5,633 nt of DNA from Ectopseudomonas composti (GTDB lineage Bacteria; Pseudomonadota; Gammaproteobacteria; Pseudomonadales; Pseudomonadaceae). A program made the translations under genes and the position numbers. Below, in pieces: positions 1 through 5,250 of the stretch. The stretch spans positions 1 to 5,633 of the forward strand of contig CAMPIF010000318.1 in NCBI GenBank assembly GCA_946886245.1, in the 5' to 3' direction. The stretch's first letter is position 1; each line of letters begins with the position of its first letter. The notes under the pieces were generated by a model, which was not told where the DNA came from, searched no databases, and worked only from the letters and a program-made list of their open reading frames with translations.

Positions 1-1568
1 TAGGTGGCTACGTAGACCTCCTTGCCCAAGTCTTCGAGGATGCCGAACAGGGTGGCGGCTTCCTGCTCGTTGGAATCTGCCCCTGCGCCGGAGAAGTCCC
101 ACTCGACGAATTCGAAATCCGGCGTGGCGCCGAAGAAGCGCCACGACACCACGCCGCTGGAGTCGATGAAGTGCTCGACGAAGTTGTTCGGCTCGGTCAG
201 TGCCAGGCTGTCGAAGGTCGGCTGCGGCAGGTCGTTGAGGCCCTCGAAGCTGCGGCCCTGGAGCAGCTCGGTGAGGCTGCGCTCCAGCGCCACTTCCAGG
301 CTCGGGTGGGCGCCGAAGGAGGCGAACACGCCGCCGGTACGCGGGTTCATCAGGGTCACGCACATCACCGGGAATTCGCCGCCGAGCGAGGCGTCTTTCA
401 CCAGCACCGGGAAGCCTTGTTCCTCCAGGCCCTGGATGCCGGCGACGATGCCCGGATACTTGGCCAGCACGTCTGGCGGCACGTCTGGCAGGCACAGCTC
501 GCCTTCGAGGATTTCGCGTTTGACCGCGCGCTCGAAGATCTCCGACAGGCACTGCACCTGGGCCTCGGCCAGGGTGTTGCCGGCGCTCATGCCGTTGGAC
601 AGGTAGAGGTTTTCGATCAGGTTGGACGGAAAGTACACCGTCTCGCCATCGCTCTGGCGCACGAACGGCAGCGAGCAGATGCCGCGCACAGTGTTGCCTG
701 AATTGGTGTCGTACAGGTGCGAGCCGCGCAGTTCACCGTCCGGGTTGTAGATGGCCAGGCAGTGCTCGTCGAGAATTTCCTCGGGCAGCGCATCCTTCGG
801 CCCGGGCTTGAACCAGCGTTCGTTGGGGTAGTGGACGAACTCGGCAGTCGCGATGTCCTCGCCCCAGAACTGGTCGTTGTAGAAGAAGTTGCAGTTCAGC
901 CGCTCGATGAACTCGCCGAGGGCCGAGGCCAGGGCGCTTTCCTTGGTCGATCCCTTGCCGTTGGTGAAGCACAGGTTCGACTGCGCGTCGCGAATGTGCA
1001 GCGACCAGACGTTGGGCACGATATTGCGCCAGGAGGCGATCTCGATCTTCATCCCCAGGTCCGCGAGGATGCCCGACATGTTGGCGATGGTCTGCTCCAG
1101 CGGCAGGTCCTTGCCCGCAATGTAGGTGGTGGTATCCGACACCGGCATCAGCAGCGCCTGGGCGTCGGCGTCGAGGCTTTCCACTTCCTCGATGATGAAC
1201 TCGGGGCCCTGCTGCACCACCTTCTTCACCGTGCAGCGGTCGATGGAACGCAGGATGCCCTGACGGTCCTTCTCGGAGATATCGGCCGGCAGCTCGACCT
1301 GGATCTTGAAGATCTGCGCGTAGCGGTTCTCCGGGTCGACGATATTGTTCTGCGACAGGCGAATGTGCTCGGTGGGAATGTCCCGCGTCTGGCAGTACAG
1401 CTTGACGAAGTAGGCCGCGCACAGCGCCGAGGAGGCCAGGAAATAGTCGAACGGCCCCGGCGCCGAGCCGTCGCCCTTGTAGCGGATCGGCTGATCGGCG
1501 ATCACCGTGAAGTCGTCGAACTTGGCTTCGAGGCGCAGGTTGTCGAGAAAGTTGACCTTGATTTCCAT
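1..1568 (-). CDS. ycaO: OsmC-domain/YcaO-domain fusion protein (C-terminus cut off by window edge)
   Basis: The visible 522 residues join two domains. Residues 1 to about 135 look like an OsmC fold: GDGSAPGPFDYFLASSALC at 32-50, and a second cysteine, C112, in IDRCTVKKV. The C50/C112 pair resembles the reactive cysteines of OsmC-type peroxidases. From about residue 147 the protein closely follows E. coli YcaO as I remember it, for example SWRNIVPNVWSLHIRD at 179-194, CFTNGKGSTKESALASALGE at 200-219 and NGMSAGNT at 325-332. The expected ATP/Mg-binding glutamates are present at E219, E222, E335, E343 and E346, with the same 124-residue spacing as E75-E199 of E. coli YcaO. YcaO proteins use ATP to activate amide backbones; E. 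coli YcaO is reported to assist RimO in methylthiolating ribosomal protein S12. By comparison roughly 200 C-terminal residues lie outside the window. The ATG at 1568 begins the OsmC domain directly and no in-frame start is nearby upstream; the Shine-Dalgarno is very weak. The precise substrate in this organism is unknown. Confidence 0.93.
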   Translation of the reverse strand, partial: MEIKVNFLDNLRLEAKFDDFTVIADQPIRYKGDGSAPGPFDYFLASSALCAAYFVKLYCQTRDIPTEHIRLSQNNIVDPENRYAQIFKIQVELPADISEKDRQGILRSIDRCTVKKVVQQGPEFIIEEVESLDADAQALLMPVSDTTTYIAGKDLPLEQTIANMSGILADLGMKIEIASWRNIVPNVWSLHIRDAQSNLCFTNGKGSTKESALASALGEFIERLNCNFFYNDQFWGEDIATAEFVHYPNERWFKPGPKDALPEEILDEHCLAIYNPDGELRGSHLYDTNSGNTVRGICSLPFVRQSDGETVYFPSNLIENLYLSNGMSAGNTLAEAQVQCLSEIFERAVKREILEGELCLPDVPPDVLAKYPGIVAGIQGLEEQGFPVLVKDASLGGEFPVMCVTLMNPRTGGVFASFGAHPSLEVALERSLTELLQGRSFEGLNDLPQPTFDSLALTEPNNFVEHFIDSSGVVSWRFFGATPDFEFVEWDFSGAGADSNEQEAATLFGILEDLGKEVYVAT

Positions 1569-1590
1569 GGGGCAGTACCAGCGAGCGAAA

Positions 1591-1631
1591 CAAAATGGCC
1601 GCCATTATCCGGGTTTTCGGCGGCCTGTCTT
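1591..1631 (-). promoter_or_regulatory. Inverted repeat with T-rich tail overlapping a possible promoter for the OsmC-YcaO gene
   Basis: In the 129-bp gap between the LysR stop and the OsmC-YcaO start, a perfect 7-bp inverted repeat (GGCCGCC at 1597-1603, GGCGGCC at 1619-1625, 15-nt loop) is followed on the minus strand by ATTTTG. That could be a weak intrinsic terminator for the LysR gene. The loop also holds GATAAT (minus strand, 1604-1609), five of six matches to a -10 box. It lies 16 nt downstream of AAGACA (minus strand, 1626-1631), four of six matches to a -35 box. This would start RNA near 1597, about 29 nt before the ATG. The long loop and short stem make termination less convincing than the promoter reading. 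Both calls rest on motif inspection only. Confidence 0.35.
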
Positions 1632-1697
1632 GCTTGGCGGCTGGCGATCGAGGCGCGCCGGACCGGCGGCGAGCGCAATGCCGGCCCGAGCGATGGC

Positions 1698-2630
1698 TCA
1701 GCTGTCGAGTTCGGCGGGGTTGCTGGTACCGATGGAGGTGTAGCTCGGCCATTGCCGCAGCAGGGTTTCGACGAACTGTTCGGCCGCCGGCGACAGCGAA
1801 GAGCCGCGGCGGCGGACCAGGCCCAGGGTGCGGCTGATCACCGGGTCGACCAGCGGACGGCTGACCAGAATCGGATGGTCCTCGGCCGGCATCGCCAGGC
1901 TGGGCAGGGCGGCGATGCCCAGGCCGGCCTCGACCATGCCCAGCGATGTCGAAAGATGCTGCACCTCGTAGAACCAGCTCGGGCGCCAGTCGAGGTGGGC
2001 CAGGCCGTGATCGAGCAGCACGCGGTTGCCACTGAGGCGTCCGACGCCGATCAGGCGGTAATCGCTCAGCTCGCGCCAGGCCACTTCCGGCTGCTTGGCC
2101 AGGGGATGATCGCGCCGGCAGGCGAGCACGAAAGGCTCGTTGACCAGCGGGGTGAAGTCGATTTCCGCGCTTTGTCCGCTCTGCATGTTGATGCCGAAAT
2201 CCGCTTCGCCACGTATCACCGCTTCCAGCCCTTCATGGGCGCTGAGGTCGAGGATACGGATGCGGATCTTCGGGTACTGCAGGTTGAAGGCGCGGATCAC
2301 CGTCGGCAGGAAGTAGAAGGCTGCCGTCGGGATGCAGGCGAGGGTGACCTGGCCGGACTGGCGCTCGGCCAGCTCGCGGATACCGAGGATCGAACGCTCG
2401 AAGTCGTCCAGCAGACGCTGCGCCTTGGGCAGAAAATCCCGCCCCACGGCGGTCAGGCTGACGCGGCGCGTGGTGCGGTCCAGCAACTGGGTGCCGAGGC
2501 TTTCCTCCAGCTTCTGCATGCGACGGGTCAGTGCCGGCTGGGACAGGTGGATGGCGTTGGCGGCCTCGTGAAAGTTGCCGAACTCGGCGATTTTCACGAA
2601 AGCGCGGATGTCTTGCAGTTCGTAATTCAT
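1698..2630 (-). CDS. LysR-type transcriptional regulator, divergent to the isomerase-porin-transporter operon
   Basis: A complete 310-aa protein, the usual length for this family. The N-terminal winged helix-turn-helix spans about residues 1-65: ELQDIRAFVKIAEFGNF at 4-20, then AANAIHLSQPALTRRMQKLE at 23-42 containing the recognition helix, then LLDRTTRRVSLTAVGRDFL at 49-67. A linker helix follows to about residue 90. The effector-binding domain fills about 93-296, with GEADFGI at 141-147 and GMVEAGLGIAALPSLAM at 231-247, both typical of the LysR substrate-binding fold. LysR proteins usually act as tetramers that bind the promoter between themselves and a divergent target operon, responding to a pathway metabolite. 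The position 212 bp from the divergent isomerase start makes that operon the likely target. I infer an inducer related to the transported carboxylate; the sequence does not identify it. The ATG at 2630 gives the standard LysR N-terminus, although no good Shine-Dalgarno precedes it. Confidence 0.95.
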   Translation of the reverse strand: MNYELQDIRAFVKIAEFGNFHEAANAIHLSQPALTRRMQKLEESLGTQLLDRTTRRVSLTAVGRDFLPKAQRLLDDFERSILGIRELAERQSGQVTLACIPTAAFYFLPTVIRAFNLQYPKIRIRILDLSAHEGLEAVIRGEADFGINMQSGQSAEIDFTPLVNEPFVLACRRDHPLAKQPEVAWRELSDYRLIGVGRLSGNRVLLDHGLAHLDWRPSWFYEVQHLSTSLGMVEAGLGIAALPSLAMPAEDHPILVSRPLVDPVISRTLGLVRRRGSSLSPAAEQFVETLLRQWPSYTSIGTSNPAELDS

Positions 2631-2638
2631 GCGCTTGG

Positions 2639-2708
2639 GTTATCAGTCTGGCGTATTTTTGTTTGAAGGTTAGCAATGAACCCTAGTCTTTCGGCTCAGC
2701 ACTGGCAA
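2639..2708 (-). promoter_or_regulatory. Candidate promoters for the LysR gene
   Basis: Two weak sigma-70-like arrangements are visible on the minus strand. The first is TTGCCA (2703-2708), a 17-nt spacer and TAGGGT (2680-2685), which would give a leader of about 40 nt. The second is TTCAAA (2662-2667), a 17-nt spacer and GATAAC (2639-2644), which would start transcription almost at the ATG. The second would explain the missing Shine-Dalgarno through a nearly leaderless message. Neither is strong, and I cannot choose between them by eye. Confidence 0.2.
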
Positions 2709-2726
2709 GCGGGGAAACACGCACAT

Positions 2727-2736
2727 GCATTAATGC
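2727..2736. repeat. Perfect 10-bp palindrome GCATTAATGC
   Basis: GCATTAATGC is its own reverse complement. It sits in the divergent region and shares its last three bases with the left copy of the 22-bp direct repeat. It lies about 70 to 80 bp upstream of the predicted isomerase transcription start. A palindrome here could be a protein-binding site, but 10-bp palindromes in A+T-rich DNA also arise by chance. Confidence 0.4.
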
Positions 2737-2785
2737 GTTTAATGGAATAAATATCGAAATATATGCATTTTACAGAATAAATATC
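2734..2785. repeat. 22-bp imperfect direct repeat, two copies with 30-bp period; candidate LysR operator
   Basis: Copy 1 is 2734-2755 and copy 2 is 2764-2785; 18 of 22 positions match, with GAATAAATATC (2745-2755 and 2775-2785) identical in both. The period of 30 bp is close to three helical turns, so both copies face the same side of the DNA. Copy 1 contains the inverted motif TTTA-N6-TAAA (2738-2751), and copy 2 has the near equivalent TTTT-N6-TAAA (2768-2781). Measured from the predicted start near 2805, the copies centre at about -60 and -30. LysR-type regulators commonly occupy an upstream recognition site and a second activation site next to the -35 box, which matches this layout. The repeat is plain in the sequence; its binding by the adjacent LysR protein is inference. 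Confidence 0.6.
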
Positions 2786-2798
2786 CGTTCCTCATAAT
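2769..2798 (+). promoter_or_regulatory. Predicted sigma-70 promoter of the isomerase-porin-tctC operon
   Basis: TTTACA (2769-2774) matches five of six bases of the -35 consensus and CATAAT (2793-2798) five of six of the -10 consensus, separated by 18 nt. Transcription would start near 2805, leaving a leader of about 38 nt before the ATG at 2843. The -35 box lies inside copy 2 of the 22-bp direct repeat, which suggests regulation at this promoter. Confidence 0.5.
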
Positions 2799-2834
2799 CG
2801 ACGCAAAGCAACAATCACTAGTTTTATTGCGTTG
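2799..2834. repeat. Inverted repeat flanking the start of the operon leader
   Basis: ACGCAA (2801-2806) and TTGCGT (2827-2832) are exact reverse complements separated by 20 nt. The pairing extends outward with one G-T pair (2800/2833) and a C-G pair (2799/2834). The right arm abuts the Shine-Dalgarno of the isomerase gene. If transcription starts near 2805, most of the left arm is not in the message, so an RNA hairpin is unlikely and a DNA-level operator is the better reading. Confidence 0.3.
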
Positions 2835-2838
2835 GAGG
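2834..2838 (+). promoter_or_regulatory. Ribosome binding site of the PrpF/GalD-family isomerase
   Basis: GGAGG lies 4 nt upstream of the ATG at 2843, a strong Shine-Dalgarno that fixes this start codon. Confidence 0.75.
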
Positions 2839-2842
2839 CATC

Positions 2843-3919
2843 ATGCGGACGGTACCTTGTGTACTCATGCGAGGCGGTACTTCGAAGGGGCCGGTCTTTC
2901 TGGCCAATCACCTGCCCACGGACCCGCAGCAGCGCGACGAGGTATTGCTCAGCCTGATGGGCTCTGGCCACGAGCTGGAAATCGACGGTATCGGTGGTGG
3001 CAGCCCGCAGACCAGCAAGGTGGCGATCGTCAGCCGCTCGCCGCACCCGGATGCCGATGTCGACTACCTGTTCGTGCAGGTCATGGTCACCCAGCGCCGC
3101 GTCGACACTGCGCCCAACTGCGGCAACATGCTTTGTGCCATCGGTCCTTTCGCCATCGAGCACGGCCTGGTCAATGCCGGCTCGCCGATGACCCGGGTGC
3201 GCATCCGCAATCTCAACACCAACACCTTCGTCGATTCCGACGTGATGACCCCGGGCGGCCGCGTGCGTTATGACGGCGACACCGCCATCGACGGCGTGCC
3301 CGGCACCGCCGCGCCGATCAAGCTGACTTTCCTCAATGCCGCTGGTGGCAAGACCGGCCGTCTGCTGCCCACCGGCCGCGTGCGTGACGCGTTCGATGGT
3401 ATCGAGGTGACCTGCATCGACATGGCCATGCCGATGGTGCTGATGCATGCCGAGGCACTGGGCAAGACCGGCTATGAGTCGCCTGCCGAACTGGATGCCG
3501 ACGCTGCGTTTCTCCAGCGCCTGGAGCGCATTCGCCTGCAGGCCGGCCTGGCCATGGGCCTCGGCGACGTATCGCAGATGGTCATCCCCAAGCCGGTGCT
3601 GCTGGCACCTGCACGCCACGGCGGCACGCTGAGCGTGCGCTATTTCATGCCGCACAACTGCCACCGCTCGGTCGCCGCCACCGGGGCCATCGGCCTGGCC
3701 ACGGCTTGTGCACTGCCCGACAGCGTCGCTCAGGACATCGCGCCCATCGAAGGCGAGGCGCTGGTACGCCTGGAACACCCGGGCGGGCAGATCGAGGTTT
3801 CCCTGCAGCCTGCCGCCGACGGCAACCCCGAGCACCTGCGCGCCTCGCTGGTACGCACGGCCCGTCGCCTGTTCTCGGGTGAGGTGTACATCCCCAGCCT
3901 GCGGCGCACCGGCACCTGA
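2843..3919 (+). CDS. PrpF/GalD-family allylic isomerase (4-oxalomesaconate tautomerase-like)
   Basis: A complete 358-aa cytoplasmic enzyme with no signal peptide. It follows the GalD/LigU/PrpF family, whose two-domain fold resembles diaminopimelate epimerase: MRGGTSKG at 9-16, DGIGGGSPQTSKVAI at 48-62, NCGNMLCAIGPFA at 92-104, LLPTGRVRDAFDGIEVTCID at 174-193, and PHNCHRSVAATGAIGLATA at 270-288. K59 and C93 are 34 residues apart, the same spacing as the catalytic Lys/Cys pairs I recall for LigU (K66/C100) and PrpF (K73/C107), so the active site appears intact. These enzymes move a double bond in an unsaturated polycarboxylate. GalD and LigU act on 4-oxalomesaconate in gallate or protocatechuate 4,5-cleavage, and PrpF acts on 2-methylaconitate. 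The sequence looks nearer GalD, and its length matches GalD better than PrpF (about 390 aa). However, the linked genes point to carboxylate uptake, so an aconitate-type substrate is equally possible. It is the first gene of the operon, 40 bp ahead of the porin. Confidence 0.9.
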   Translation: MRTVPCVLMRGGTSKGPVFLANHLPTDPQQRDEVLLSLMGSGHELEIDGIGGGSPQTSKVAIVSRSPHPDADVDYLFVQVMVTQRRVDTAPNCGNMLCAIGPFAIEHGLVNAGSPMTRVRIRNLNTNTFVDSDVMTPGGRVRYDGDTAIDGVPGTAAPIKLTFLNAAGGKTGRLLPTGRVRDAFDGIEVTCIDMAMPMVLMHAEALGKTGYESPAELDADAAFLQRLERIRLQAGLAMGLGDVSQMVIPKPVLLAPARHGGTLSVRYFMPHNCHRSVAATGAIGLATACALPDSVAQDIAPIEGEALVRLEHPGGQIEVSLQPAADGNPEHLRASLVRTARRLFSGEVYIPSLRRTGT

Positions 3920-3945
3920 TTTCGCTTCACTACAACCACACCCGT

Positions 3946-3950
3946 AGGGG
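3946..3950 (+). promoter_or_regulatory. Ribosome binding site of the porin gene
   Basis: AGGGG lies 9 nt upstream of the ATG at 3960. It supports that start, which also gives a well-formed signal peptide. Confidence 0.55.
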
Positions 3951-3959
3951 CCAACCACA

Positions 3960-5210
3960 ATGACAAGAAAAAAATCCCTCAGTTGCTCCGTCGTCGGCAT
4001 GACGGTCATGGCGCTGCCTGCAGTCAGTGCCAACGCCGCCGGTTTCATCGAGGACAGCAAGGCCAGCCTGGAGCTGCGCAACTTCTACCTCAACCGCGAC
4101 TTTCGCGAGAATGCCGGGCAGAACAAACGTGAAGAATGGGCGCAGGGCTTCATCCTCAACCTGGAGTCCGGATACACCCAGGGCACCGTGGGTTTCGGTA
4201 TCGATGCCATCGGCATGCTGGGGGTCAAGCTCGACTCCTCGCCTGATCGCAGCGGCACCGACCTGCTGCCGCGTGACAGCCGTAATCGCGCCGAGGACGA
4301 CTACAGCAAGCTCGGCGTGACCGGCAAGGTGCGTTTCGCCGAAAGCCAGCTGCGCGTGGGCACCTTGCTGCCGAAGATGCCCTACCTGCAGTACAGCAAC
4401 TCGCGTCTGCTGCCGCAGGTGTTCGAGGGCTGGCAGGTGCAGAGCAAGGATCTCGAGCGCGCCACCTTCACCCTGGGCGAGATCGACCGCGTGGTGCAGC
4501 GCAATGTCTCCGGCTCCGACAAGCTGGCGCTGAACAACAAGAATGGCCGCTTCGGTCGCAGCCCCGAGAGCGACGAGCTGCGCTTCGCCGGGGTCGATTA
4601 CGCGATCAACCCGCAGTTGCTCGCCAGCTATCACTACGCCGAACTGAGCGATGTCTATCGCCAGCATTTTCTCGGCGTGCAGCACAACCTGGCGCTGGGG
4701 CCGGGCAAGCTGAAAAGCGACCTGCGCTATTTCAGCAACAGCGAAGCCGGGCAGGAGCGGGTTGGCAAGATCGACAACCAGGCCGTCAACGCGATGTTCA
4801 CCTACAGCGTCGCGGGGCATGCCCTGGGGCTCGGCTACCAGAAAATGCTCGGCGACGATGCCTTTACCTATGTCAACGGTGCCACGCCTTACCTGACCAA
4901 CTTCCTGCAGATCAACGATTTCGCCGGCCCGGACCAGCGTTCCTGGCAGCTGCGCTATGACTTCGACTTCGCCCGCGTCGGCGCGCCGGGACTGACCTTC
5001 ATGACCCGCTATGTACGCGGTGGCCAGGTCGACCTGGCGGTAGGCGAAGGGCGCGAGTGGGAGCGTAATACCGATATCGCCTACGCCTTCGGCGATGGCC
5101 CGCTGAAGAATCTCAAAGTGACTTGGAGAAACGCGACGTACCGTTCGAGCTTCGTTCGTGACCTGGACGAGAATCGTCTGATCCTGAGCTATATCGTGCC
5201 GCTCTGGTAA
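3960..5210 (+). CDS. OprD-family outer-membrane porin, likely for carboxylate uptake
   Basis: A complete 416-aa precursor, typical of this family (18-stranded beta-barrel in the outer membrane). A signal peptide is clear: basic MTRKK, a hydrophobic stretch to about 22, and the AXA site A24-N25-A26. The mature start GFIEDSKASLELRNFYLNRD (28-47) is the OprD-family signature. Further family features are LPKMPYLQYSNSRLLPQVFE at 137-156, which probably lies in the constriction region, SWQLRYDFDFARVGAPGLTF at 328-347, and the final strand RLILSYIVPLW ending in the aromatic residue needed for barrel assembly. OprD porins are substrate-selective channels for amino acids or carboxylates. P. aeruginosa OpdH, a tricarboxylate channel, is encoded beside a tctCBA-type transporter, and the arrangement here (porin then tctC after 40 bp) is the same. 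This suggests an OpdH-like role, but exact subfamily assignment needs an alignment. It sits between the isomerase and tctC in the same operon. Confidence 0.94.
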   Translation: MTRKKSLSCSVVGMTVMALPAVSANAAGFIEDSKASLELRNFYLNRDFRENAGQNKREEWAQGFILNLESGYTQGTVGFGIDAIGMLGVKLDSSPDRSGTDLLPRDSRNRAEDDYSKLGVTGKVRFAESQLRVGTLLPKMPYLQYSNSRLLPQVFEGWQVQSKDLERATFTLGEIDRVVQRNVSGSDKLALNNKNGRFGRSPESDELRFAGVDYAINPQLLASYHYAELSDVYRQHFLGVQHNLALGPGKLKSDLRYFSNSEAGQERVGKIDNQAVNAMFTYSVAGHALGLGYQKMLGDDAFTYVNGATPYLTNFLQINDFAGPDQRSWQLRYDFDFARVGAPGLTFMTRYVRGGQVDLAVGEGREWERNTDIAYAFGDGPLKNLKVTWRNATYRSSFVRDLDENRLILSYIVPLW

Positions 5211-5236
5211 CGCATCGGCCTACATACAAGACCAAT

Positions 5237-5244
5237 AAGAGGAA
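5237..5244 (+). promoter_or_regulatory. Ribosome binding site of tctC
   Basis: AAGAGGAA lies 6 nt upstream of the ATG at 5251, a good Shine-Dalgarno that supports this start. Confidence 0.65.
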
Positions 5245-5250
5245 CCCATC

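Noticed and set aside
22..701. Two overlapping plus-strand open frames opposite the OsmC-YcaO gene
   Set aside because: The minus-strand frame has strong YcaO similarity throughout; the plus-strand products are arginine/serine- or alanine/glutamine-rich shadows.
717..2666. A 649-codon open frame on the plus strand opposite the LysR gene and part of the OsmC-YcaO gene
   Set aside because: It is the antisense shadow of two well-recognised minus-strand genes in G+C-rich DNA. Its translation is low-complexity, rich in A, G, R, V and Q, with no domain I recognise, and it spans their intergenic gap.
2703..2723. A TGGCA...GCA stretch resembling a sigma-54 -24/-12 promoter
   Set aside because: The required GG to GC spacing is not met, and no sigma-54 activator gene or site is nearby.
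2792..4081. A 429-codon open frame on the minus strand opposite the isomerase gene
   Set aside because: It covers the reverse of a clear PrpF/GalD-family gene and runs through its promoter and ribosome site. The product shows no recognisable motif.
3930..4820. A 296-codon open frame on the minus strand opposite the porin
   Set aside because: It is the reverse of a complete OprD-family gene with signal peptide and C-terminal aromatic residue; no independent coding evidence.
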